Assembly: GCA_905182075.1 (NCBI GenBank)
Contig: CAJIZS010000002.1
Span: 1 to 64,000, forward strand
Source: an uncultured Methylophilaceae bacterium
Lineage (GTDB): Bacteria > Pseudomonadota > Gammaproteobacteria > Burkholderiales > Methylophilaceae
Direction of reading: 5' to 3'
DNA: 64,000 nt
Numbering within the stretch: the first letter of the stretch is position 1; each line of letters begins with the position of its first letter. Below, piece by piece: positions 50,477-59,487 of the stretch. Both the position numbers and the translations under genes were made by a program. The notes under the pieces were generated by a model. The model worked only from the letters and a program-made list of their open reading frames with translations. It was not told where the DNA came from and ran no database searches.

Positions 50477-51849
50477 TTATCCTATCCTTTTTGCTCTACG
50501 GAGCATCTGTGTAGCCCCTATATCATTTGTTACTTCTACTTGTTCTCCTGTGTCAGGATCCATAACTATAAGATTTCTTGCTACTTGACTTTTAGGCATC
50601 GACGGCACAGACCGACGAGTTGAGTTAGATGCGCCAGTTGGTGGTCTTTCTGGATTTGCATTATTACCTGCTATCTTTTTTGGTTCTCGAGGTGCTAATG
50701 GTGGTCCTGACGCTTGTACATTCGGTGCTTGCCCTTGCCTTTTTAGTTTAGCGTTAGCGGCCGCTCCTGGACTACTATGATATTCTTTTAATCTACTTTC
50801 GCCTAAACGTAAACCTTCAAAGTCTCCTGAATCAATTGCTCTTTTAATACCTACAACATCAGTTATATCTAATTGTTGTATAACCTGTTGCATTTGTTCA
50901 TCTGAAACATCTAGTCCTAATACTTCCTTAGCAAATTTAGCTAAAATTTCTTGTTTATTATTTCTTCTAATGCTTCTTTTTTCAGTAGTTTGTTTGCAAC
51001 GTCTTTACCTTTGTTGTATGTAGGTAATACAGATTGCATCCCTTGTTTAATTGGATCAGTAAATGATTTTTTAATAAAGTCCCATCGTCCACCAGGTACG
51101 TTTCCTTTGACAAGATCACTAACACCTCGAGCCAATGCACTATTTGAGGCGACACCTACGTTACGATCAACCATTGGTGATGCTTGAGAGCGCCACGTGC
51201 TTGCTATATCAGATGCTACCGCAGGAATAACTCCAGTCGCACCTTTAGCAAAGTTGCCTTCATCCCACCATTCGCCGTTCTCTTTTTTCATATCACTATA
51301 AGTGGCAATTGCTTTGTTGGAATAGTCCTCAGCCCTGGATCCACTACCATTATATGTTTTAAATGCACTTTTAATTACATCAGCACTCTTAGCACCTGTT
51401 CCTAATTGTTCCCGGGCTTTGCGTCTTAATACTGCATAATACATAGCACCTCGATACATTGCTTCTTTTGGATCATTTACAGTACCATCTTGTATGTTTG
51501 CATAATCTGTAACGTTAAGATTCTCCATTCCCCAACTGTTTGCCATAGAAGGAGATTGTTGATCCCAATATTCTTGTACCGCATCATTACATGTGTGTCT
51601 GCATGCCATTATGCCATATCCTTGGCGAGCCAATCCTTTATCAAGATCATGTGTTTGATCTACATTCCAATTAGGCCCTGCTTCGTTTTTTATTATTGAT
51701 AATATTTCTTTTTTAAAAGATAATTTCTCAGATGTTCTATCTCCGATTAGCCCCATCCTGGAAAATTGATCTGTAAATTGATTTAACCAATCAAATACTT
51801 CTCGGCTATCTCTAAACCGTTTAGTAAAATATTTGTGATTACTTGCCAT
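50477..51849 (-). CDS. Virion protein with a transglycosylase-like core, frameshifted
   Basis: Frame one (51849-50941) has LARQGYGIMACRHTCNDAVQ, MYRGAMYYAVLRRKAREQLG and FKTYNGSGSRAEDYSNKAIA, whose order (xxxGYGxM, then YxxxxRKA, then YNGSG...Y) recalls lytic transglycosylases. A shift near 50945 joins it to NKQEILAKFAKEVLGLDVSD and the second frame (50893-50477), which ends in a Pro-rich linker and TGEQVEVTNDIGATQMLRR. About 457 residues. A holin-like gene is adjacent upstream. The lysis or injection role is a guess. Confidence 0.45.
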
Positions 51850-52067
51850 TATTGTCCTTCACTATTACTTTTACCTGTTACGTAACCAGCAACGATACCA
51901 ACGATACCTGTAACTGCCATACTCAAAAGATTTATTACAGACTCATCTACTGGACGTTTTTCTTCAAGGGCCACATAAAAATCTCCTATGGTAATAACCA
52001 GCAACAAACCCATTAGGCCCAAAGCTAATATCAATACCGTCCAATCTTTCATTCTTTGACTATCCAT
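51849..52067 (-). CDS. Small two-helix membrane protein, second holin candidate
   Basis: Two helices (WTVLILALGLMGLLLVITIG and LLSMAVTGIVGIVAGYVTG) separated by a charged loop, 72 residues, typical of class II holins. It starts 1 base after the basic 96-residue gene and overlaps the next gene by one base. Role inferred from topology. Confidence 0.5.
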   Translation of the reverse strand: MDSQRMKDWTVLILALGLMGLLLVITIGDFYVALEEKRPVDESVINLLSMAVTGIVGIVAGYVTGKSNSEGQ

Positions 52068-52358
52068 CTATCTTCCCTTATTCATTGCTTGAATACGCCT
52101 ACTCGCGGCATTATATTTTTTAGTTTTTAAGGCTTTTCTAATTAAACGGGGACCATATTTTGCTTTAGTTTTTCGCAATTGCATTCGTTTCTTTAAATCA
52201 ATTGGTGCTGAGCATTGACTAGGCGAAGCAACTGCTCGACCTTTACGTTGGCCGTATGTACATCGATACTTCTTTGTAACTTGATTTTTACCTTTACGAG
52301 CCCAAACAACTTTGGTTTCAATAAGAATTTTATCACTTAAACATTCGTCAAGAAACAT
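52068..52358 (-). CDS. Basic protein, possible DNA-binding
   Basis: The 96-residue product is highly basic with two Cys (KKYRCTYGQRKGRAVASPSQ, CSAPIDLKKRMQLRKTKAKY, LIRKALKTKKYNAASRRIQA). No family recognised, though the pattern is known in T4-like marine phages. A late-type motif AATAAATA (52387-52394) lies about 29 bases before the start. Confidence 0.5.
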   Translation of the reverse strand: MFLDECLSDKILIETKVVWARKGKNQVTKKYRCTYGQRKGRAVASPSQCSAPIDLKKRMQLRKTKAKYGPRLIRKALKTKKYNAASRRIQAMNKGR

Positions 52359-52386
52359 TAGATAACCTATAACAATTTATTTTAAG

Positions 52387-52394
52387 TATTTATT
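52387..52394 (-). promoter_or_regulatory. Late-type promoter motif AATAAATA
   Basis: Minus-strand AATAAATA between the end of the 67-residue gene and the basic 96-residue gene. Confidence 0.5.
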
Positions 52395-52596
52395 ACATCT
52401 GAGAAATGAATGCGCCAATAACTGCTGTAAGAGTTGCAACTAAGACAGCTATTAACATTTTGTTTTGCGAGGATTTTGATTCAGCTATTTGAATATAAAT
52501 GGTATCGATTTTTTCAAACAACTTTTCAAATTTCTTGTCATTTGATACTTTTTGATATTTAATTTGATTGTCGTCGCTATCTAATTTTTGATTCAT
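52393..52596 (-). CDS. Small coiled-coil, tail-anchored protein
   Basis: Sixty-seven residues: charged helix (KFEKLFEKIDTIYIQIAESK) and a single C-terminal transmembrane helix (MLIAVLVATLTAVIGAFISQ). The layout resembles phage XhlA-type or spanin-like accessory lysis proteins. Function unproven. Confidence 0.5.
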   Translation of the reverse strand: MNQKLDSDDNQIKYQKVSNDKKFEKLFEKIDTIYIQIAESKSSQNKMLIAVLVATLTAVIGAFISQM

Positions 52597-52688
52597 TTAG
52601 TTATAAGGGTTATCTATGTTTAATTTTGCAAGTATGTCTATCTCTTTTGATTCCATAATCTCTGCTGAGATATTATCTTCATGATCAT
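52597..52688 (-). CDS. Remnant or frameshifted tiny gene
   Basis: AAAGGTAGGAT precedes an ATG at 52688; the next frame encodes DHEDNISAEIMESKEIDILA then KLNIDNPYN, stopping directly before the ATG at 52596. An indel near 52680 breaks it. Too short to classify. Confidence 0.35.
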
Positions 52689-52757
52689 ATCCTACCTTTT
52701 ATGTAAAAGGGTTTTAATGTAATGTGAATTTTATTAGCCTTATTTGCCTGTAATAGT

Positions 52758-52791
52758 AAAAAAGGCGGAGTCATATTGTTGGCTCCGCCTT
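52758..52791 (-). terminator. Rho-independent terminator
   Basis: Perfect 9-bp stem (AAGGCGGAG / CTCCGCCTT) followed by TTTTTT on the minus strand, 35 bases after the stop of the structural gene at 52826. Confidence 0.85.
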
Positions 52792-52825
52792 GATAATGTG
52801 TCTACGTAAAATCTAAATTATTAGA

Positions 52826-53227
52826 TTATGCGTGGTAACCTCTAAAGTCCGCTCTTACAGCGACAGTTGCGGCTGACAAGTTGATCGAATCAACTGTTCC
52901 TAATGCCCGTACTGATACTTGCCATTCTGCGGCGGTTTGGTTAACCGGACCTTCAACGATCATATGGACCCATTGAGTGTCATCGGAAGGTACGTTAGCA
53001 ACAACAACAGTTGCGTGAGCACTGATTGTTTCTACTATACGTGGTACTGCACTTAATGCACCGGAAGTAATTCCCAGTTTAGCACTAACATCCGCGCCAC
53101 AATCAATTGTGACGTAATTTAAATTTGCACCAATAAATTCACCAGCGCCTGCGCCGGTATTGGTTGCTTGGGTTCCACCTGTGTCGACGGCCCCATGTTG
53201 TCGTAATTCTATTGTTCCAGCAGCCAT
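52826..53227 (-). CDS. Putative abundant virion protein
   Basis: The 133-residue protein is Ala/Gly/Thr/Val-rich (GTIELRQHGAVDTGGTQATN, LNYVTIDCGADVSAKLGITS, DDTQWVHMIVEGPVNQTAAE), beta-rich, with no Lys except one. It has a late promoter, an AGGAGA ribosome-binding site and its own strong terminator, as expected for a highly expressed structural protein. Confidence 0.6.
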   Translation of the reverse strand: MAAGTIELRQHGAVDTGGTQATNTGAGAGEFIGANLNYVTIDCGADVSAKLGITSGALSAVPRIVETISAHATVVVANVPSDDTQWVHMIVEGPVNQTAAEWQVSVRALGTVDSINLSAATVAVRADFRGYHA

Positions 53228-53259
53228 GATTAATCTCCTATGAATGCTTATTGTTATTT

Positions 53260-54708
53260 TTATTTATCAAACGAATTGAAATATTTCTGTCTAACGGTGG
53301 AAAATATATCCATTATTCTACCATGTACATTGAGATAACCATAAAGTAGTTGGTATAACTTGTGTTTTGAGTTACCATCAAGTTTATTATACCTTTGTGC
53401 AAGACTAAGTGCTTGCTTTATATTACCATTTTGTACGCCAAAGGTAGATTTTATTTTATAAAAAAATGTAACTGCATCTTGGTTTGACATATCGCCTAAT
53501 GCAATTTTTGTTAAGTATTTCCGCATAAACCATGCCGGTAATGCCTTTGGTTTAAGCAAATCGTATGTATCATCATTTAACATATGCGATTTGACATAAA
53601 ATGCCGATATAAGTGTATATAAATCCGACATACTAATTGAGACTTGAGTAAAATTAGGGTAACTACTATACAATTTTCTTGTATATTTTTTAGCATCAGC
53701 ATCGTCTTCTTCGCCTAATACATATAATAGCACCAAACTACATGCTGTTAAATTAACAACATCAGCCATTGATAAATTTTTACTCCAACTTCTATTATGG
53801 AATGCTTTGCCTTCAGTTAATATATTATCACGAAAAAATGTATACTTTTCCATAGTATTAACCATATCTATAGTGTCTTGTTTGCGTTCAGCTTTTGCAG
53901 TACCTACTTCGCCTGATTTAATGGATACCATGGAATTAAATAATCCTTTAACTCTTTGTTTGCTTGTAGGGTGTTTTAACGTTGATTTAACATCATCTAA
54001 TAGCTCTTCAAACGGTTTACGCAAGTTATAATCCCCAAGCAAATTAACAGTATCTTTCCATTTATTGGAGTTCCATAGTATTTCTCTTGTACCTTTTACT
54101 TCTCTACCATTATCATCTGCTTCATACGCTCGTAAACTTAAATTAACACCACTTAATGTAAACTCTAATTTTCTATCTGTGTCTGGTACTTCTAATCCAA
54201 TTCGTGCAAACAAGTCAGGCAACATTCTTTTCATTGATGCTTCTTGTATAGCAGTTTTAACAAGCCCCATAATAAGCCCTTGGGTTTCAGCTGGCATGTC
54301 TAAAAAATTCTTCTTGAAAACACTTTCATCTTTATCCAATGCTATTATGTTGTCTATTTGTACTGCCCTATCATGTCCTACTTGAGGAAAGAGTATTGAT
54401 ATAATTTCACCTGAATTATAACTACGTTTGCCTGGATATTTTTCGCTAGTAAAAGGAAGTATTTCAGTATGGGGTTTGCTTTCTAAGTATTTTTGCAAAT
54501 CTTTTTTAATTAATTTTTTATCATCTGAGTCTAAATGAACAATTAAATCTATATCGCCGAAATCATTCTTACCTGTAGTATTATAACTACCACTTATTTC
54601 AGCACTACGAAACGGTGCAAAGCCACTAAGAACATCACTTACATAACGATCAGTTGTTGCTTTAACATTTGCTCTGTCTATTCTATGTCCACCTGCTACA
54701 CCACTCAA
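53260..54708 (-). CDS. Nucleotidyltransferase-fold protein, large paralogue
   Basis: Starts with TTG at 54708. Residues 40-60 read AEISGSYNTTGKNDFGDIDL IVHLD: the GS...DxDL motif of DNA polymerase beta-type nucleotidyltransferases. The sequence before it (RIDRANVKATTDRYVSDVL) aligns with that of the gene at 56242. The remaining 400 residues are largely helical (LSLRAYEADDNGREVKGTRE, KHKLYQLLYGYLNVHGRI). Could be a nucleotide-transferring or AMPylating enzyme carried in the virion. Substrate unknown. Confidence 0.6.
   Translation of the reverse strand: MSGVAGGHRIDRANVKATTDRYVSDVLSGFAPFRSAEISGSYNTTGKNDFGDIDLIVHLDSDDKKLIKKDLQKYLESKPHTEILPFTSEKYPGKRSYNSGEIISILFPQVGHDRAVQIDNIIALDKDESVFKKNFLDMPAETQGLIMGLVKTAIQEASMKRMLPDLFARIGLEVPDTDRKLEFTLSGVNLSLRAYEADDNGREVKGTREILWNSNKWKDTVNLLGDYNLRKPFEELLDDVKSTLKHPTSKQRVKGLFNSMVSIKSGEVGTAKAERKQDTIDMVNTMEKYTFFRDNILTEGKAFHNRSWSKNLSMADVVNLTACSLVLLYVLGEEDDADAKKYTRKLYSSYPNFTQVSISMSDLYTLISAFYVKSHMLNDDTYDLLKPKALPAWFMRKYLTKIALGDMSNQDAVTFFYKIKSTFGVQNGNIKQALSLAQRYNKLDGNSKHKLYQLLYGYLNVHGRIMDIFSTVRQKYFNSFDK
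53261..53268 (-). promoter_or_regulatory. Late promoter motif GATAAATA
   Basis: Minus-strand GATAAATA 34 bases upstream of the structural gene at 53227, which also has a terminator; together they define a single-gene late unit. Confidence 0.7.
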
Positions 54709-54914
54709 AATTGACTCCGTTTCTCTAAATTGTTACCTTTGTTATTCTCATCTACACATTGATAATATGGTAGATGGGCATCTTTATTAAGGGCTCTAGT
54801 TCCTCTTTCAGGAGGTCCTTTAACCCAATGTCCATAACATCCTAATGTACTTGTTCCACATCCAACAACTATCCATGTCGCCATCATTACGAAAAGTAAT
54901 AATAGCTTATTCAT
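54705..54914 (-). CDS. Small lipoprotein
   Basis: From MNKLLLLFVMMATWIVVGCG the signal has a lipobox (VVGC); the mature part is about 50 residues with two Cys. The ATG at 54914 is preferred to 54929 because GAGGAC precedes it by the right distance. Short phage lipoproteins are often outer-membrane spanins. Here that is only a possibility, since no partner inner spanin is adjacent. Confidence 0.6.
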   Translation of the reverse strand: MNKLLLLFVMMATWIVVGCGTSTLGCYGHWVKGPPERGTRALNKDAHLPYYQCVDENNKGNNLEKRSQF

Positions 54915-54925
54915 ATTTTTAGTCC

Positions 54926-55291
54926 TCAATTTGTTGGATACCTTACGTTCTTGTATATATCAGTATCAGGTTTAACTTTCGGAACGAAGGGTTCTTTATT
55001 TTTATATTTCTGTGCAAATTTTTGAGCACCTGTAATTCCGCCTTTTACAGCCGTTTTTATTTTTCTTCTGTTTGCTTTAGTATTCCATTTATAATCAAAT
55101 CGTTGTGGCGAGTTCATTCCGGCCTTATGTAACCAACTACCTTCTGGTGCTAGAAGGGCGTTGTCAAGGTCTGCTTTACTATGAAAGTATGCACCACCTG
55201 CCATGTTTGGTCGTATATTTCCATTAACAAATCTCTGTATTCCGGCGCCTTCAAGAATCGCACCTTCTAATATAACTTCATTTATTTTCAT
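54926..55291 (-). CDS. Putative internal head protein with capsid-targeting propeptide
   Basis: N-terminus MKINEVILEGAILEGAGIQR: ILE|G fits the T4 gp21 protease cut rule and occurs twice. The mature part is basic (KWNTKANRRKIKTAVKGGIT, KFAQKYKNKEPFVPKVKPDT), as in T4 internal proteins injected with DNA. 121 residues. No other family recognised. Confidence 0.5.
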   Translation of the reverse strand: MKINEVILEGAILEGAGIQRFVNGNIRPNMAGGAYFHSKADLDNALLAPEGSWLHKAGMNSPQRFDYKWNTKANRRKIKTAVKGGITGAQKFAQKYKNKEPFVPKVKPDTDIYKNVRYPTN

Positions 55292-56239
55292 ATTGTCCTA
55301 AACTTTCGAAATTGTAAATCTGTAAAACAACTACAAGAATATTTATCGCATATGATTCCTTTAGTTGGTAGTTCAACTTTTCGATTTTTAATATTACCAA
55401 TACTAATATTGCTTGTACAAGCAGATCTGTGTACTTCTCCATGAGCATCTATAATAGTTCCATCTGTTCCAGCATTACATAACCATCCAAAAAAATTATC
55501 TCCGCCTGTTAACTTGGCACCCATTCGATTATATTCTTCTTCTTCTTTGCCGTCTTCTTTCCAATAAAGAGGTCCTGATATTATATTATTATCTAATTTC
55601 TCCCAGTCATAGTTCCAATCTTTATCATCAGGAAAATGTTTATACCAATTTGATATAAAATCGTTTTGTTCAGGTGTATAAGCAGGGCTGTACTTATTTC
55701 TTTGATTAATAGGTTTACGTATTAACAATGCATTCTTAACATCTAGTAATTCATTATACAATTTCGTAGATTTATCTATACAAGTATCCCAAATTTTCGG
55801 ATCAATCATTTGTTGAACGTAAACTGGTTTATCAGCATCAAACGTTTTACAAACATTTACAATATGATCAACATCAGCATACTCCATGTGCATAGATATT
55901 ATACAACCTGAGAGAAATTGCTGTGACTCTTCCCACCATTCAATTGGTCGTGATGCATTTGTTACAAAATGTTGTGTTACCCCTCTATTATATAATTCTT
56001 TTAATAAAATATCAATATAACGGTAATATATGGGCTCGCCATCCATGGAGATGATTAGCTTGAAAATTAGTATTATCATTTTCTATTAATTTATCGACAT
56101 ACCATAAAACATCATTATAATCTAATACATCTTTACCTGCGTGAGAAAAGGGAGGGCAATAAGAACATCTATAATTGCATTTATTGGTTAGCTCAATTTC
56201 ACATAAAAAAACATTTTCGTTTTTTGGTGCCAATCTCAT
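55288..56239 (-). CDS. Radical SAM protein, frameshifted
   Basis: Frame one (56239-56012) has CEIELTNKCNYRCSYCPPFS with the CX3CX2C motif. A shift near 56040 leads to SMDGEPIYYRYIDILLKELY (GGEP-like GEP) and HFVTNASRPIEWW, MHMEYADVDHI, then a Cys-rich C-terminus (WLCNAGTDGTII, SACTSNISIG, ICDKYSCSCF), a SPASM-like auxiliary cluster. About 315 residues. It sits between two virion-type genes; substrate unknown. Confidence 0.78.
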
Positions 56240-56241
56240 AA

Positions 56242-57207
56242 CTATGTGGCTACCTGTGTCCTATATTGTGCTAAGTTGCTTTCGTTAGGTATAAATTTTC
56301 CTGAGAGTCCTAATTCTTTTTGATGTGCTATCCAGTATTCTTGTAAATCATCTGGAATATCTGCTCTTGTACTGTCAAGTATCTTTAAATAAACTTTCAT
56401 TACTTGATCATATAATTGATGTCCGCTAATAGCATCATGTAGTGTATGATAATTCGCGACTTGTTCTGGAGTTAGGTTCATGTTAAACAGTTTATTAAGT
56501 AAGGCTAATGCTTCAGCTGGGTTGGTTGCCTCTATTTCACCTGTTGCTTTATTTGTTACACCTTTAACATGATTAAAGGAATACCCAGTTGCTTGAAACA
56601 TTGCTAATATTAATTGAGTTCTGTGTAACCCTTTAACATTTGACGTTTCACCATAGTCAGCAGATGCATAACTAAATTGTAACCATTCTAAATGCCCGAC
56701 CATCCAGTCTATTTGAACTCCTACATTTAACTTATTGCCTTGTTCATCGTACTGCGAAAACATACCATACGCATTTCCTGGCTGAACTTTTTTAGGTTCC
56801 ATGTGTATAGTAGGTGCATGTTCATTAACATATTCGCTAATTAAAACCAATGCGGTCTTCATAGCAACTTGCTCGTCGGTTGATGATCTTGCTCGTTTTT
56901 TAAATTGATCAAATCGTAGTACAAATTCGTCAGGCTTAAGATTCCATTGTTGCATTGATTTAGTAGTTATACCTGCAGGAAATAATGCAGTTGAATCAAT
57001 TGCTAAATCAATATCACCGCTAGTACTTTTTTTACCGACTGAACCAACAGGATGAAAATTAGTAGGCTGGATGCCTGCTCGAGGGAATACTTGCTGTAGT
57101 TCTGCAAAGTATCTATCTAATGTAGGTTGTATGTGTTCTCGATTAATACGACCAGTATTATCTCCAAATACATTCCCGCCTTCAATTAAAATTTCGCGGA
57201 CAAGCAT
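56242..57207 (-). CDS. Nucleotidyltransferase-fold protein with capsid-targeting propeptide
   Basis: N-terminus MLVREILIEGGNVFGDNTGR fits a cleavable head-targeting peptide (LIE|G). Residues 45-70 read NFHPVGSVGKKSTSGDIDLAIDS: GS...DxD motif. A later QIDWMVGHLEWL may give the third Asp. 321 residues. It is a smaller paralogue of the gene at 53260. If the propeptide is real, the enzyme is packaged and injected. Target unknown. Confidence 0.6.
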   Translation of the reverse strand: MLVREILIEGGNVFGDNTGRINREHIQPTLDRYFAELQQVFPRAGIQPTNFHPVGSVGKKSTSGDIDLAIDSTALFPAGITTKSMQQWNLKPDEFVLRFDQFKKRARSSTDEQVAMKTALVLISEYVNEHAPTIHMEPKKVQPGNAYGMFSQYDEQGNKLNVGVQIDWMVGHLEWLQFSYASADYGETSNVKGLHRTQLILAMFQATGYSFNHVKGVTNKATGEIEATNPAEALALLNKLFNMNLTPEQVANYHTLHDAISGHQLYDQVMKVYLKILDSTRADIPDDLQEYWIAHQKELGLSGKFIPNESNLAQYRTQVAT

Positions 57208-57665
57208 TACATAACTCCATATTCTTCTTTATTCTTTAATTTTGTTATACGTGCTTTATAGGCAGGGCTGTTCATTTGATTAGTAACATCTGAGGCTGCC
57301 TGGAGAAAATGCTGAAACACTTCCATTCGTGCATTTAGTTGATCAAATTCTTTTTCTTCATCATTACTTGAATTATGTCATCGATTTGCGTTTTAAGTTC
57401 ATCATTGTAGTTGGCTTTCATCCACATACCTAGTAACTCCATGATACAAAGCCAATACCTCGGGATCCATTGCATCTTCATATGATTTTATATTTTTTGG
57501 TTCCCATACAGAACCTTTAACATCTGAAGCTTCGTCTAGAGGATCTGCTGTTAGTTTATCAATAACATCTTTTTGTGTGAAATCGTTTTGGATTCGGCGT
57601 AATTGACGTGGTCCTCGCATGTTCCTTTTTTTGTTTCCAGTTATTTCAATCTCAGATATTTTCAT
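57207..57665 (-). CDS. Hypothetical virion-associated protein, frameshifted
   Basis: Begins MKISEIEITGNKKRNMRGPR, similar in style to the other propeptides. Frame one ends YHGVTRYVDESQLQ; corrected frames give ELLGMWMKANYNDELKTQID and EEKEFDQLNARMEVFQHFLQ then NQMNSPAYKARITKLKNKEE, ending at the start of the next gene. About 150 residues, helical. No family recognised. Confidence 0.45.
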
Positions 57666-57906
57666 TACTCTTAGCCCGTTTCATTCCCGTTAAGAATTTT
57701 TTTGGATCTTGGTTTTTAATGCTAATTAAAAGTCGTCTATGTAAGTCTAGTGCTATCTCTTGATCGTACGTTTCATACAATAAACCTATTAGATTTATAA
57801 CTGTATGTATAACGTGTTGGCCGCGAGATTCAATAACAATTTGCTTGTTCTGCTTTGGAATTACTTCGTTAATTTCTTGTAATAGACTTTTTGTTTTACG
57901 TTGCAT
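57652..57906 (-). CDS. Hypothetical helical protein
   Basis: Start placed at MQRKTKSLLQEINEVIPKQN (57906), just after a late-type motif, and not at 58050. The 84-residue product has GQHVIHTVINLIGLLYETYD and ends KKFLTGMKRAKSNENI. No family recognised. Overlaps the next start by 14 bases. Confidence 0.5.
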   Translation of the reverse strand: MQRKTKSLLQEINEVIPKQNKQIVIESRGQHVIHTVINLIGLLYETYDQEIALDLHRRLLISIKNQDPKKFLTGMKRAKSNENI

Positions 57907-57920
57907 TTGGTGCGTCCTGT

Positions 57921-57934
57921 TATAAATATTTATA
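57921..57934. promoter_or_regulatory. Palindromic double late promoter TATAAATATTTATA
   Basis: The 14-bp palindrome contains TATAAATA in both directions (57921-57928 plus, 57934-57927 minus). It lies between the minus-strand gene starting at 57906 and a plus-strand frame starting at 57934, and could fire both ways. For the plus-strand frame the ATG would be leaderless. Confidence 0.6.
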
Positions 57935-58221
57935 TGAAATTGACACATATTATCGAACAACCAACACCACCAGAACCACCGCCAATTAACATGCAGTCCC
58001 TTGTTATAAAAGTTGACGAAGTTGTCGGTCAAGTATTTCAAAATCCGCAAGCGGCTGATGAATTAAAAGAGGCATTAAATGATAAGTCTAATATAGTACA
58101 TGAAGCAGCGGACGTAGTCGCTGGAACCAATGTACCTCTTAAACTAATTAATTTTTTTAATCATTGCTTGTGCTTCAGCATACATAATCGTTGCTTGCTC
58201 ACCAACCACCTCGTCTGTTAG
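57934..58221 (+). CDS. Small plus-strand protein, probable head-targeting N-terminus
   Basis: MKLTHIIEQPTPPEPPPINM starts directly at the promoter palindrome; IIE|Q resembles the head-protease rule. It continues LVIKVDEVVGQVFQNPQAAD and IVHEAADVVAGTNVPLKLIN, then runs into sequence antisense to the helicase end, so the true stop is probably near 58145 with an indel. No family recognised. Confidence 0.4.
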   Translation: MKLTHIIEQPTPPEPPPINMQSLVIKVDEVVGQVFQNPQAADELKEALNDKSNIVHEAADVVAGTNVPLKLINFFNHCLCFSIHNRCLLTNHLVC

Positions 58222-59487
58222 AATATCTGGAAATTTTCCATGCGTTGTTCCTTGCTCATCTTCTGGTAAATCAGTAATACGTAGCCCTGCAATATCAAAT
58301 GCTAAGTCAACTTTCTGTCCAACACCTGCACTACTACGTGTTTTCATAAATTGAATCTGATATCTACCACGTTCACGCATTGCTGTACTTGTAAAGATGC
58401 CTACAACATTATCTGCTGTTTGTATTTTACTAATACCACCTGCAATATGACTATGATCAAACTCAATTTCTTCTACTGCCCCTCTGTTCAACTGCGATGC
58501 TTTCGCAGAAGTTAATTCAGGTCTATCTGATTTTGTAAGTTCTTCACTGACAAATTTATCTTTAATAAACAAATCACTTGGTGGTACTTTACGTTGTGCT
58601 GGCATCATTAAATCTAAATAATCAATTAGTACTACATCTGATTTTCTATGCATGTTTAGTGTCATATACTCTTTATATATACTTTAATATGCATTTACTG
58701 TCATACCATTTGGTAGTTGCACAATTTGTAAGTTGTCCTTTTTTCTTTACCGCATTTTAACTTTTAATCTCAACATCGTCTACATTTTTAAATATTTCCC
58801 TTGTTGATATCCGTTATCATGCTATCAAGACGCATTGAGTAATCCTTCACTTAATTCTAAACTTATGTAAACAACATTTAATCCTGCAATACTCCAATTT
58901 AGTGCTAAGTTCTGTAAGAACAAACTTTTACCACCACCTGATGCTGCCGCAAATATATTTAGTTCACCTCGGTTAAATCCACCATATAGTTTTTGATCAA
59001 TATCTCTCCAGCCTGTGCTTTGCCCACCACGTGCATTTCTTACACGCTCAATACGTTCTGCTGGACTTTCCCAATAATCCGTACCCATGTGTTTTGCAAG
59101 TCCAATGTTTACTGCTTCTTTAATTTTTCTTTCTACTGGTCCGTATTCACCTTTTTCAAGTAAATCTGCACTCTCAAGTATTGCTGATTCAAGTGCTTTG
59201 TGTTTACAAAAAGTTTCAAACTCGTCAATAAACCATTTTTGATGTCTATCATCTACATCTTTTAATTCTTGTAGTTCAAGTCCTGTTGTTGCTAGTATTT
59301 GTTCACGTGTAGGTAATGCACTATAGTTCATAGAATGTTCTTGTACAAACTCAACACTCTCTCTAAGTGTTGCATCAAAAAAATCCGAATCGCAAATGTT
59401 TCTACATCTTGCATATAATTCTGGATCTGTAATTAGAAACTCTATAAACAGTTTCTGTAAATCGTATGTGTAATCTACCTCAGCCAT
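58144..59487 (-). CDS. Replicative DNA helicase, gp41/DnaB-like, frameshifted
   Basis: Unwinds DNA ahead of the fork. Frame one (59487-58825) has GGQSTGWRDIDQKLYGGFNR and LNIFAAASGGGKSLFLQNLA (Walker A), then VYISLELSEGL. A region with indels (58666-58824) still shows MRLDSMITDIN and the last frame (58665-58144) has DVVLIDYLDLMMPA (Walker B), SQLNRGAVEEIEFDHSHIAG and GIFTSTAMRERGRYQIQFMK. Corrected length about 447, T4 gp41 being 475. It overlaps the primase by 13 bases, a natural primosome pair. Confidence 0.88.

Noticed and set aside
50029-50514. Plus-strand 161-residue frame
   Set aside because: Antisense to two minus-strand genes in a region with indels; its hydrophobic, Ser-rich product looks like a shadow.
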